A stretch of 16,347 bases of DNA from JAABRB01 sp041617635. Its GTDB lineage: Bacteria > Pseudomonadota > Gammaproteobacteria > Burkholderiales > SG8-39. Numbering within the stretch: position 1 is the stretch's first letter; each line of letters starts with the position of its first letter. The stretch lies in contig JBFJOO010000095.1 of the NCBI GenBank assembly GCA_041617635.1, forward strand, positions 1 to 16,347. Direction: 5' to 3'. The translations under genes and the position numbers were made by a program. Positions 1 to 7,425 of the stretch are shown here, piece by piece. The notes beneath the pieces are model-generated. The model did not search any database, had not been told where the DNA came from, and saw only the letters and a list, made by a program, of their open reading frames with translations.

Positions 1-959
1 AGCCCCGGATAGATCAGTACGTGGTGGATATTGACGCCGAGGATCTCCTCCATGCGGGCTTTGCCATAGGCCTTCTCCATCACCTTCTCGTAGGCGAGCG
101 TGTCGGGGTCCTTCGGCCGCAGCCCCATGTAGCCGGCGAGTATGCAGTGGCCATACGGATAATTCAGGGTCTGAAAGACATCCCACTTGTCGATGGTCAC
201 CGTGGCGAACGCGGAAAGCATGTGGTACGAGAGCGGCGCGTGCCCGGTGCGTTTCTCGATGGCGATCTCCATGTCACGCGCGGCTCGCCCGGTGGACTGG
301 TGCACGACCGACGGGTGGAGCGCATCGAGCTGGTTCTCGAGAAAGATCTTCCAGTTGGAGTGCTGGATCACGCGGAAGCAGTTCGGCACCACCTCGACCT
401 CGCCCTCTGGCGCGCGGTCGCACATGTCGTCGAAGGCGATGCGTGACGCGCCGAGAAACTCGGTGAGGCTCGGACCGCTCTCGGCGAGGCTCGCGAATAC
501 GAAGCCGCGGTACGATTCGACGCGCGCGGCGCGCTTCATGTTGCAGTCGGGATTGTCGCGAGACCAACGGGTGCCGTCGTATCCCGATTCCATCATCGGG
601 ATGGTGCGCAGCGTTCCGTCGTGCTGAAAGGTCCAGGAATGGTAGGTGCAGCGAAAGAACTCGCCGCTCGAGCCGTGCCGGTCGCCGCACATCAAGTTTC
701 CGCGATGCGGGCAACGGTTGTATAGGACGTGGACGCCACCGTCCTTGCCGCGCACCATGAGCATCGGCTGCCGACCGATCTGCACGGTGTAGTAGTCGCC
801 AGGTTTTCGGATCTGGCTCTCGTGCCCGCAGTAGATCCACACCCGTTCGTGGATGCGCTGCATCTCCAGCTCGAAGATCGCGGGATCGGTATACACCTCG
901 CGCCGCACCCGATCGGGTTCGACGTACTTGGCGAGATCAGGAATGCGCTCCTGAAGCAT
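1..959 (-). CDS. Rieske aromatic ring-hydroxylating oxygenase, alpha subunit (3' end outside window)
   Basis: About 319 residues are visible; the C-terminus lies beyond the left edge. The family hydroxylates aromatic or related rings using a [2Fe-2S] cluster and a mononuclear non-haem iron, with electrons from a reductase that is not in this window. The Rieske motif is present: C83-P-H85, then 18 residues, then C104-T-Y-H107-S-W. The catalytic domain opens with NWK (202-204), followed by E208-N209, D212, H215 and H220, the spacing of the bridging Asp and two iron-ligand His of naphthalene dioxygenase. The third iron ligand (Asp) would fall outside. Two adjacent ATGs exist (959 and 962); 959 is preferred because AGGAGG at 965-970 lies 5 nt upstream of it. 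The gene is divergent from the liv operon. Substrate cannot be read from the sequence. The frame is open without interruption to the window edge. Confidence 0.93.
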   Translation of the reverse strand, partial: MLQERIPDLAKYVEPDRVRREVYTDPAIFELEMQRIHERVWIYCGHESQIRKPGDYYTVQIGRQPMLMVRGKDGGVHVLYNRCPHRGNLMCGDRHGSSGEFFRCTYHSWTFQHDGTLRTIPMMESGYDGTRWSRDNPDCNMKRAARVESYRGFVFASLAESGPSLTEFLGASRIAFDDMCDRAPEGEVEVVPNCFRVIQHSNWKIFLENQLDALHPSVVHQSTGRAARDMEIAIEKRTGHAPLSYHMLSAFATVTIDKWDVFQTLNYPYGHCILAGYMGLRPKDPDTLAYEKVMEKAYGKARMEEILGVNIHHVLIYPG

Positions 960-1039
960 CATGTCCTCCTGGTTTGAGCGGGCGGCACACGCAGCGCACG
1001 ACCGCCGCCGGGTTGCCCGAGACCGGCGCAAGCTACTCC

Positions 1040-1052
1040 CGACGCTGCGTCG
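1040..1052. repeat. 13-bp perfect dyad in the divergent intergenic region
   Basis: CGACGC-T-GCGTCG, 6-bp arms around one base. It lies about 80 bp upstream of the Rieske gene start. On the minus strand it falls in the spacer of a weak promoter-like pair (TTGCCA, 17 nt, TAGCTT). It could be an operator, but a short GC-rich palindrome can arise by chance. Confidence 0.3.
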
Positions 1053-1078
1053 TGGCAAGGTTTCGCGGCAGGGGCTGA

Positions 1079-1094
1079 GTTGCTGCGACGCAAC
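1079..1094. repeat. Inverted repeat GTTGC-N6-GCAAC
   Basis: 5-bp arms at 1079-1083 and 1090-1094. Related TTGC/GCAA dyads recur at 1172-1183 (TTGC-N4-GCAA) and 1199-1208 (GCTTGCAAGC). The repetition of the half-site in one intergenic region suggests regulator binding, but the spacing differs each time. Confidence 0.3.
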
Positions 1095-1140
1095 ATCGAC
1101 GGTCGAGGCGCGTCTCACATCGACCTCTCGACGTGCTCAT

Positions 1141-1166
1141 GCCGACTCACCCGTCGGTGGGTCGGC
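1141..1166. promoter_or_regulatory. 26-bp dyad upstream of livK, candidate operator
   Basis: Arms GCCGAC-T-CACC (1141-1151) and GGTG-G-GTCGGC (1156-1166) surround a 4-nt centre. Ten of eleven positions are complementary, and the eleventh is T opposite G, a G-U wobble if transcribed. It lies about 35 bp upstream of the candidate livK promoter and has no T-run on either side, so it is not an intrinsic terminator. A DNA operator for the divergent genes is the simplest reading; a leader RNA structure is possible if transcription starts further upstream. Confidence 0.45.
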
Positions 1167-1198
1167 TCCCATTGCGCGAGCAACGCATCGCCGCGCGC

Positions 1199-1231
1199 GC
1201 TTGCAAGCACAGGGCCTTTTGGCCATATTAG
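1199..1231 (+). promoter_or_regulatory. Candidate sigma70-type promoter for livK
   Basis: TTGCAA (1201-1206), 17 nt, then CATATT (1224-1229) resembles -35 and -10 boxes. This is one of the few AT-containing patches in the 314-bp gap between the Rieske gene and livK. The predicted start near 1236 gives a leader of roughly 38 nt carrying AGGAGG at 1259-1264. The perfect palindrome GCTTGCAAGC (1199-1208) overlaps the -35 box, where a repressor could act. The match to consensus is only moderate. No gene is supported anywhere in 960-1273. Confidence 0.35.
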
Positions 1232-1273
1232 GACTTCAGCGGCGTCCCGCGTCGCACGAGGAGGAGAGAAGAC

Positions 1274-2473
1274 ATGAGATTCGGAATGAAACAGCTGCTT
1301 GTCGGGGCAGCGCTGAGCGCTTTCGCGGCGCTGGCCCATGCGCAGGCAGTCAAGGTCGGTGTGGTGATGACCTACACCGGTGTCGGCGCCGAGTTCGGCC
1401 AGCAGATCGGCCGTGGCATCGACATGTTCATGAAGCTCAATCCGGACGCATTCGGGTCGTGCAAGGTCGAGCTCGTCAAGCGCGACTCCAAGAACCCGGG
1501 TGGCGCGGATGCCAAGACTGCGGTGCAGGAGCTGATCACGCAGGACAAGGTCGACCTCCTCACCGGTTTCGTCTACTCGCCGAATGCGATCACCACCGCG
1601 TCGCTCGCCACCGCCGGCAAGAAGCCGATGGTGATCATGAACGCCGGCACCGCGTGGATCACGAATCTTTCGCCGATGATCGCGCGCGTGTCGTTCTCCA
1701 TGTGGCATTCCGGCTTTGCGATGGGCGAAGCCGCTGCAAAGAAGCTCGGAGCGAAAACGGCGGTCGTGGGTTACACCGATTACCCGCCAGGCAAGGATAG
1801 CCTCGATGCGTTCAAGGCCGGCTTCGAGGCTGCGGGCGGCAAGGTGATCGACGAGATTCCCATGGGCGGTCCGGGCAAAGTGCCAGATTTCACGCCGTTC
1901 TTCCAGCGCGCCAAGGACAAGAAGCCCGACGTTCTCTACGTCTTCGTGCCCGCGGGCGATCACGCCGTGGGCATCGTCAAGACCTACGCGGCGCTCGGTA
2001 TGCGCGACGCCGGAATCAAGCTGATCGGCCCGGGCGATATCACCCAGGACAACAAGCTTCAGTCGATGGGCAAGGACGCGATCGGCCTGGTCACGATGCA
2101 TCACTACAACGCCGATCTCGACAACGCAGAGAACAAGCGTTTGGTCGGCGCATGGAAGAAGGAATATGGCGCGGACTCCACGCCCGACTTCATGGCCGTC
2201 CAGGGTTACGATGGCATGGCCGCGATCGCGCACGTGGCCAAGACGCTCAACTGCAAGATCGACCCCGACAAGGCGATGGCGACACTGAAAGGCTGGAAGT
2301 ACAACAGCCCGCGCGGCCCGATCATGATCGACCCGGAGACCCGCGACATCGTGATGAACGAGTATATGAGCGAGCTCGTGGAGAAGGACGGGAGGCTCTA
2401 CCAGAAGAATGTCGCGACTACCGAGGCCGTCAAGGATATGTGCAAGCAGCTCGGCGTCGGGAAGTGCAAGTAA
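1274..2473 (+). CDS. livK: Liv-type ABC transporter, periplasmic substrate-binding protein
   Basis: 399 residues. The N-terminus is a signal peptide (positive MRFGMK, hydrophobic stretch, AHA cleavage after about residue 23), so the mature protein is periplasmic. The remainder reads as a Peripla_BP_6 two-lobed receptor, starting with the typical first strand KVGVVMTYTGVGAEFG. Family members capture branched-chain amino acids, amides or aromatic and aliphatic carboxylates and deliver them to LivHM. Proximity to a Rieske oxygenase makes an organic acid at least as likely as an amino acid. AGGAGG at 1259-1264 sits 9 nt before the ATG and fixes the start. It is first in the operon and is followed by an intrinsic terminator, consistent with excess production of the binding protein. 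The symbol is used at family level only; the ligand is unknown. Confidence 0.92.
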   Translation: MRFGMKQLLVGAALSAFAALAHAQAVKVGVVMTYTGVGAEFGQQIGRGIDMFMKLNPDAFGSCKVELVKRDSKNPGGADAKTAVQELITQDKVDLLTGFVYSPNAITTASLATAGKKPMVIMNAGTAWITNLSPMIARVSFSMWHSGFAMGEAAAKKLGAKTAVVGYTDYPPGKDSLDAFKAGFEAAGGKVIDEIPMGGPGKVPDFTPFFQRAKDKKPDVLYVFVPAGDHAVGIVKTYAALGMRDAGIKLIGPGDITQDNKLQSMGKDAIGLVTMHHYNADLDNAENKRLVGAWKKEYGADSTPDFMAVQGYDGMAAIAHVAKTLNCKIDPDKAMATLKGWKYNSPRGPIMIDPETRDIVMNEYMSELVEKDGRLYQKNVATTEAVKDMCKQLGVGKCK

Positions 2474-2505
2474 GCGGGTCGGGCAATCTGTACCGCTGAA
2501 CCCTA

Positions 2506-2544
2506 GCCGCCGCCCGTGAACGTTGACGGGCGGCGGCTTTTTTT
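2506..2544 (+). terminator. Strong intrinsic terminator between livK and livH
   Basis: A perfect 12-bp GC-rich stem, GCCGCCGCCCGT (2506-2517) with ACGGGCGGCGGC (2526-2537), has an 8-nt loop and is followed by seven T (2538-2544). It lies 32 nt past the livK stop and only 21 nt before the livH start. It should cap most livK transcripts, with the permease and ATPase genes expressed by readthrough. Confidence 0.93.
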
Positions 2545-2565
2545 CGCCGCTGGTTTCCTTCGATA

Positions 2566-3429
2566 ATGGATCTGATCAGTATCGCCCTGGGTGGCGTCGC
2601 ATCGGGCATGGTGCTGTTCATCGTGTCGGTCGGGCTTTCCGTCACGATGGGGCTGATGGGCTTCGTCAATCTCGCCCATGGCGGCTTCGCGATGCTCGGC
2701 GGCTACGTCATCGTGTATGCCATGGGCGAGTGGGGATTCCCGTTCTTCGCCGCGCTCGGCATCGGGTTCGTCGCGATCGCCGCGCTTTCTGCCCTGCTCG
2801 AGCGTCTCCTTTATGCGCCGCTCTACCGCGCATCGGAGCTCGATCAGGTGCTCTTTACTATCGGGCTCGTGTTCGTGATGATTGCGGCGATCACGATCGG
2901 CGTCGGGCCCGAAACGCAAACCCTGGTGCTGCCGGAGTGGTTGCGCGGCCAGACCGATCTCGGTTTCATCGAGTACCGGACTTACAGCCTGATGGTCATC
3001 GTCGCCGGCACGCTGCTCGCAGTCGCCCTGTGGCTCGGCTTCGAGCGCACGCGGTTCGGCGCCCAGATCCGCGCAGCGGTCGATAACCGGCGCATGGCCC
3101 AGTCACTGGGCGTGGACGTGGGCAGGCTTTTCACGATCACGTTCGCCATCGGCAGCGGGCTCGCCGCGGTGGGCGGCGGTTTGGGTGCCGAGATCCTCGG
3201 CCTCGACCCGCAGTACCCGCTGCGCTACCTCGTGTACTTCCTGATCGTGGTGTCCGTGGGCGGGCTGGGCCGGGTCAGCGGAGTGTTCTACGCGGCAGTG
3301 CTGATCGGCGTCCTCGATTTCGTGCTCAAACTCTATTTTCCGAAGGGCGGCACGATATTCATCTATGCGTTCACCCTCGTCGCCCTGCTCTTGCGACCGC
3401 AGGGCCTGTTCGGCGGGCGAAAGGGATGA
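2566..3429 (+). CDS. livH: Liv-type ABC transporter permease, LivH family
   Basis: 287 residues, almost entirely hydrophobic membrane segments; one of two inner-membrane channel subunits of the importer. The LivH hallmark GLMGFVNLAHGGFAMLGGY lies at about residues 29-47, and a second conserved stretch, VSVGGLGRVSG followed by a hydrophobic helix, lies near residues 226-250. Length is normal for the family. The protein ends in RPQGLFGGRKG, the usual LivH tail. No Shine-Dalgarno sequence is evident before the ATG, and the livK terminator ends 21 nt upstream, so initiation may be weak. Its last four bases overlap the start of livM (ATGA). Confidence 0.94.
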   Translation: MDLISIALGGVASGMVLFIVSVGLSVTMGLMGFVNLAHGGFAMLGGYVIVYAMGEWGFPFFAALGIGFVAIAALSALLERLLYAPLYRASELDQVLFTIGLVFVMIAAITIGVGPETQTLVLPEWLRGQTDLGFIEYRTYSLMVIVAGTLLAVALWLGFERTRFGAQIRAAVDNRRMAQSLGVDVGRLFTITFAIGSGLAAVGGGLGAEILGLDPQYPLRYLVYFLIVVSVGGLGRVSGVFYAAVLIGVLDFVLKLYFPKGGTIFIYAFTLVALLLRPQGLFGGRKG

Positions 3430-4433
3430 GCACCCCGCTCACACCGGGACTCGCCGCGGCGCACGCGCTGACCGGCCGACACCGGTTCAAGTGGTGGGAG
3501 TTGCTACCATGGGTCGCGGCGGTCGCGGTTTTCTTCGTGTATCCCACGTACCTCTCGTTTGGCACACAGGTGCTGATCACGATCCTGTTCGCGCTCTCGC
3601 TCGATCTGGTCATGGGTTATGCCGGGATCATCACGCTTGGCCACGCGGCCTTTTTCGGCGCTGGCGCCTATACCGTCGGCATCCTGGCCCTGCATTTCGG
3701 CTGGAACGAGCCGCTCAGCGGGCTCGTCGCCGCCGCCGTCGTGGCAGGGGCGATCGGATTCGTGAGCGGGATCGTGTTGCTTCGCACGCAAGGCCTGACT
3801 TTGCTGATGCTGACCCTGTGCACCATGGCCTTGCTGGAGGAGGGTGCCAACCTGGGGGCAGCGTACACGGGCGGCTTCGACGGCATGCCAGGCCTCGCGT
3901 TCGCACCTGTATTCGGCCTGTTCGAGTTCGATCCGCTTTTCTTTCGCGTGCAGTACCTGTACGCACTGGTCGCGCTGCTGGTCTGCTTCGTCGTGGTGCG
4001 CACGCTCATCTATTCGCCCTTCGGGCAAAGTCTCACCGGCGTGCGCGAGAACCTGCTGCGCATGCACGCGGTCGGCGCGCCGGTCCAATGGCGACTGGTG
4101 ACCGCATACACGATCTCGGCCGCGCTCGCGGGCGTGGCCGGAGCGGTGTTCACTCAGACAACCGCGTTCGTCAATCTCTCGACTCTTGGGCTGGATCGGG
4201 CGGCAGGTGTCCTGATCATCCTGATACTGGGAGGATACGGGCGGCTCTACGGCGCCTTCGTCGGGGCGATTGCTTACATGGTGCTCGAACACACGCTCGC
4301 AAAGGCCTATCCGACCGCCTGGCAGCTGGGGATCGGGGTCGTGCTCATCATCGTTGCGCTCTACGCTCGCAACGGCATCCTCGGGATCGCGGCGGCGTTG
4401 CGCAGGCGCCTGCAAGCGAGGCGCGCGTCGTGA
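3426..4433 (+). CDS. livM: Liv-type ABC transporter permease, LivM family
   Basis: 335 residues; second channel subunit, partner of LivH. A hydrophilic N-terminus of about 25 residues is followed by multiple membrane segments. The family motif DLVMGYAGIITLGHAAFFG is at about 60-78. The conserved C-terminal region with ILILGGYGRLYGAFVGA precedes the last helices and a basic tail (RRRLQARRAS). The start is set by the ATGA overlap with livH. The stop TGA overlaps the GTG start of livG (GTGA). Both overlaps indicate translational coupling. Confidence 0.94.
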   Translation: MSTPLTPGLAAAHALTGRHRFKWWELLPWVAAVAVFFVYPTYLSFGTQVLITILFALSLDLVMGYAGIITLGHAAFFGAGAYTVGILALHFGWNEPLSGLVAAAVVAGAIGFVSGIVLLRTQGLTLLMLTLCTMALLEEGANLGAAYTGGFDGMPGLAFAPVFGLFEFDPLFFRVQYLYALVALLVCFVVVRTLIYSPFGQSLTGVRENLLRMHAVGAPVQWRLVTAYTISAALAGVAGAVFTQTTAFVNLSTLGLDRAAGVLIILILGGYGRLYGAFVGAIAYMVLEHTLAKAYPTAWQLGIGVVLIIVALYARNGILGIAAALRRRLQARRAS

Positions 4434-5188
4434 CGGCAGCGCTGCTCGAGACCCGTGCGCTTTGCAAGAACTTCGGTGCGCTCGAGGTGGCCCGGGAGAT
4501 CGGGATTCGCATCGACGTCGGAGCGCGTCACGCGCTCATCGGACCGAACGGCGCCGGCAAGACGACCCTCGTAAATCTGCTCACCGGCCTCCTGCGCCCT
4601 TCGCGCGGACACGTGCTGCTGCGGGGCGAGGACGTGACGGCGCTGACCCAGGCCGGTCGCGTGAAGCGCGGAATCGCCCGCACGTTCCAGATCAACCAGC
4701 TCTTTCGCGGGCTCACCGTGCTCGAGAACGTTTACATCGCAGTCGCCGAGCGAATGGGCGTCGCCGCGTCGATGTTCCGCCCGGCCGGCCAGCGCCGGGA
4801 CGTCATCGACGAGGCGATGCGCCTGCTCGAGACGCTGAAGCTGGCGGACGATGCAGGGCGTCGGGTCGCCGAGCTGCCCTACGGTCGCCAGCGCCTGGTC
4901 GAGATCTCGATTGCACTCGGACTCGAGCCCCGGGTGCTGCTTCTCGACGAGCCGGCCGCCGGCGTGCCGAGCGCGGAAAGCCACATCATTCTCGACGCGA
5001 TTGCCGGGCTGCCCAAGGAGATCGGCGTGTTGATCATCGAGCACGACATGGACCTGGTATTTCGCTTCGCCCAACGCATCACGGTGCTGGTCGGTGGCGA
5101 GATCTTTGCCGAAGGCACGCCGGCCGAGATCGCCGCGAACCGCGAAGTGCGCACGGTCTATCTCGGGAGCGCGGCGGGCAATGGCTGA
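4430..5188 (+). CDS. livG: Liv-type ABC transporter ATP-binding protein, LivG family
   Basis: 252 residues with a GTG start overlapping the livM stop. It is a cytoplasmic ATPase that powers LivHM. Visible motifs: Walker A GPNGAGKT (38-45), Q-loop Q87 in RTFQ, signature-like LPYGRQR (149-155), Walker B VLLLDEP (169-175) with catalytic E174, and switch H205 in IIEHDMDLV. The longer ARTFQINQLFRGLTVLEN insert region and the ending RTVYLG are typical of LivG rather than LivF. The signature has R where the family usually has Q or D, and the stretch after Walker B reads GVPSAES instead of the common GLNPxES; both are small variations. The frame is open far upstream inside livM, but homology begins only at 4430. 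Confidence 0.94.
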   Translation: MTAALLETRALCKNFGALEVAREIGIRIDVGARHALIGPNGAGKTTLVNLLTGLLRPSRGHVLLRGEDVTALTQAGRVKRGIARTFQINQLFRGLTVLENVYIAVAERMGVAASMFRPAGQRRDVIDEAMRLLETLKLADDAGRRVAELPYGRQRLVEISIALGLEPRVLLLDEPAAGVPSAESHIILDAIAGLPKEIGVLIIEHDMDLVFRFAQRITVLVGGEIFAEGTPAEIAANREVRTVYLGSAAGNG

Positions 5189-5882
5189 CGCACTGCAGTT
5201 GAAGCAGGTTTCCGCGGGCTATGGCGACACGGTTGTGTTGGAGGGCGTCGATCTCGCGCTCGCCGTCGGCGAGAGCGTCAGCATCATCGGGCGCAACGGC
5301 GTGGGCAAGTCGACTCTGCTCGCAACCGTCATGGGTCACACGACGCTGCATCACGGCGAGATCGTGCTGAACGGCGAGAGCCTGGCGCGGATTCCGATTC
5401 ATGAGCGGGCACGGCGCGGCCTGGGATACGTACCGCAGGAGCGCGAGATCTTTCCGTCACTGTCCGTTCGCGAGAATCTCGAGCTGGGCGTCCGGGCCGG
5501 CCACTGGAACGCAGAGCGGGTGTTCGAGCTTTTTCCTAATCTCCGGGTACGACGCGAGCACGCCGGTAACCACCTCTCCGGAGGTGAGCAGCAGATGCTT
5601 GCGATCGCCCGCGCGCTGATGACCAATCCGTCGTTGCTGCTGATGGACGAGCCGACCGAGGGCCTCGCGCCGGTGATCGTCGAGGCGCTGACGGCCGTGC
5701 TGCTGAGTCTGCGTACGCAAAGTGGGCTCTCGATTGTGCTGGTAGAGCAGAACAGCAGCATCGCGCTCGCCTTCTCGGAGCGCGTGATCGTCATGGACAA
5801 AGGTCGGGTCGTGTATGACGGGAAATCGGAGCGACTGCGCGCGGACCCGGAGTTCCTCGCGAGCCTGATCGCGGCGGAGTAG
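5181..5882 (+). CDS. livF: Liv-type ABC transporter ATP-binding protein, LivF family
   Basis: 233 residues, the usual LivF length; second ATPase of the importer, pairing with LivG. Motifs: Walker A GRNGVGKS (37-44), Q86 in YVPQEREIFPSLSVRENL, signature LSGGEQQ (132-138), Walker B LLLMDEP (152-158) with E157, and Q190 in VLVEQN where LivF proteins typically have Gln instead of the switch His. The ATG at 5181 overlaps the livG stop by 8 nt; the frame is open further upstream, but homology starts here. It is the last gene of the plus-strand operon and converges on matB. Confidence 0.94.
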   Translation: MADALQLKQVSAGYGDTVVLEGVDLALAVGESVSIIGRNGVGKSTLLATVMGHTTLHHGEIVLNGESLARIPIHERARRGLGYVPQEREIFPSLSVRENLELGVRAGHWNAERVFELFPNLRVRREHAGNHLSGGEQQMLAIARALMTNPSLLLMDEPTEGLAPVIVEALTAVLLSLRTQSGLSIVLVEQNSSIALAFSERVIVMDKGRVVYDGKSERLRADPEFLASLIAAE

Positions 5883-5885
5883 GGG

Positions 5886-5902
5886 GCGCTTCCGCGAAGC
5901 GC
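5886..5902. other. Stem-loop in the convergent livF/matB gap
   Basis: A perfect 7-bp stem GCGCTTC/GAAGCGC with the 3-nt loop CGC fills most of the 26-nt gap between the livF and matB stop codons. Neither strand has a following T-run, so it is not a classical intrinsic terminator. It may protect both 3' ends or assist factor-dependent termination. Confidence 0.5.
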
Positions 5903-5908
5903 GCGCCG

Positions 5909-7408
5909 TCAGCCTGAAAACTTCTCGCGCAGCAGCGCCTTCTGGATCTTGCCCATTGCGTTGCGCGGCAGATCGTCGACGATGTAGACGCGCTTCGGAA
6001 CCTTAAAGCCCGCGATCTGGTCACGGACGTGCGCGATGATCGCCTCCTCCGTAAGCGCAGCGCCCGGCTGAAGGACGACTGCCGCCGTGACCGACTCGCC
6101 GAAGTCCGGATGCGGAACACCGACGACGGCCGACTCCACGACTCCGGGAATCGCGTCGATCACGAGCTCGATCTCCTTTGGGTACACGTTGTATCCGCCG
6201 GAGATGATGAGATCCTTGGCGCGACCCACTATGGAGAGGTAGCCGTCGTCGCTCCACTGCCCCACGTCGCCGGTCCGGAACCAGCCGTCGGCTGTGAACT
6301 CCTCGCGCGTCTTCTCGGGCATGCGCCAATAGCCCGCGAAGACGTTGGGTCCGCTGATCTGCACGGCTCCGGGCTCGCCGGCCGGAAGCGGCGCATCCCC
6401 GGCGTCCGCGACACGCAACGCGATGCCCGGCAAAGGAAAGCCCACGGTTCCACCTCGGCGCTCGCCGTCATAGGGATTCGACGTGATCATCCCCGCTTCA
6501 GACATGCCGTAACGCTCGAGGATCGTGTGCCCGGTTCTCGCCTGCCATTCGGAGAATGTGTCGAGCAGCAACGGCGCGGATCCCGAGACGAACAGGCGCA
6601 TCGCCGTAACGGAATCCTGTGTCAACCCCGGCTCTCCCAGCAAGCGTACGTAGAAAGTCGGTACGCCCATGAGTGCCGTCGCCCGTGGAATGGCCGCGAG
6701 CACCGCCTTGGCGTCGAACTTGCGCTGGAACAGGATGCGGGCGCCAGCCAGCAGGATCGGGTGAAGCGCCACGAACAGGCCGTGCACGTGAAACACCGGC
6801 AGGGCATGAATCAGCACGTCACGCTCGGTGAAGCGCCAGTACTCCTTCAGCACGGCGGCGTTGGACGTGAGATTTCCGTGCGTGACCATGGCGCCTTTCG
6901 AGCGCCCGGTCGTGCCCGACGTGTAGATGATCACCGCCAGATCGCTTGCACCGGCCGACCGAGTGTCGAAGCGAGGCGCGGCCTCCTCGACACCCGCGGA
7001 GAGTGTGCCCTCGCCGCGCACATCGAGCGTGAGCAGGTGTGCGACCTTGGCCGAACGCGCGATTGCTTCGTAACCTTCGGCGCGTGCGGGATCGCAGACG
7101 AACACGGCAGGCTCGGCGTCGCCGAGGAAATAAGTGATCTCGCCTTTCTGATACGCCGTATTGAGCGGCAGATAGCAGAGTCCGGCACGGAGCGTCCCCA
7201 GGTAGAGGAACAGACCTTGCGGTGATTTCTCGATCTGCGCCGCGACCCGATCGCCGGGTCGCAATCCCAGCCCGGTCAGAAATGCCGCCACCTGCGCCGT
7301 GCTCCGATCGAGGTCGGCATAGGTGTATGCGACGCCGCTCTCGTCCTCGAGGAAGATCGCATCCCGGCGGGATTCGAATGCGGACTGGAAGAAAGCGTAG
7401 GCGTTCAT
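5909..7408 (-). CDS. matB: Malonyl-CoA (or methylmalonyl-CoA) synthetase, MatB-type acyl-CoA synthetase
   Basis: 499 residues; ATP + CoA + malonate gives malonyl-CoA + AMP + PPi. It is a cytoplasmic member of the ANL (acyl-AMP ligase) superfamily. Visible motifs: P-loop YTSGTTGRSKG (162-172), LIHALPVFHVHGLFVA, LMGVPTFYVRLL, MRLFVSGSAPL, ERYGMSEAG, GPNVFAGYWRMPEKT, the hinge-region WFRTGDVG and VGRAKDLIISGGYNVYPKE, and the adenylation lysine K487 in NAMGKIQK. These stretches match my memory of rhizobial MatB closely, and the length is the same. Close relatives accept methylmalonate, so the exact substrate is open. The ATG at 7408 follows dctM by 17 nt; its Shine-Dalgarno is weak. The linked TRAP importer suggests that it activates the imported acid. 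Confidence 0.88.
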   Translation of the reverse strand: MNAYAFFQSAFESRRDAIFLEDESGVAYTYADLDRSTAQVAAFLTGLGLRPGDRVAAQIEKSPQGLFLYLGTLRAGLCYLPLNTAYQKGEITYFLGDAEPAVFVCDPARAEGYEAIARSAKVAHLLTLDVRGEGTLSAGVEEAAPRFDTRSAGASDLAVIIYTSGTTGRSKGAMVTHGNLTSNAAVLKEYWRFTERDVLIHALPVFHVHGLFVALHPILLAGARILFQRKFDAKAVLAAIPRATALMGVPTFYVRLLGEPGLTQDSVTAMRLFVSGSAPLLLDTFSEWQARTGHTILERYGMSEAGMITSNPYDGERRGGTVGFPLPGIALRVADAGDAPLPAGEPGAVQISGPNVFAGYWRMPEKTREEFTADGWFRTGDVGQWSDDGYLSIVGRAKDLIISGGYNVYPKEIELVIDAIPGVVESAVVGVPHPDFGESVTAAVVLQPGAALTEEAIIAHVRDQIAGFKVPKRVYIVDDLPRNAMGKIQKALLREKFSG

Positions 7409-7425
7409 TGGTCCGGATGGAAGGA

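Noticed and set aside
274..840. Minus-strand frame of 188 residues inside the Rieske gene region
   Set aside because: Out of frame with the Rieske coding sequence, which is continuous from 959 to base 1 and carries the metal-binding motifs.
961..1800. Plus-strand open frame spanning the intergenic region and the start of livK
   Set aside because: Out of frame with livK, which has a signal peptide and a good ribosome site at 1274. No recognisable domain.
1115..2233. Long minus-strand frame opposite livK (and a similar one at 3504-4415 opposite livM)
   Set aside because: Mirror frames of GC-rich coding sequence with His/Arg/Asp-rich translations and no recognisable motif.
3365..4429. Open frame upstream of livG inside livM, apparent 607-residue protein
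   Set aside because: LivG homology starts at the GTG at 4430, which overlaps the livM stop; the upstream part is low-complexity Arg/Ala-rich out-of-frame translation.
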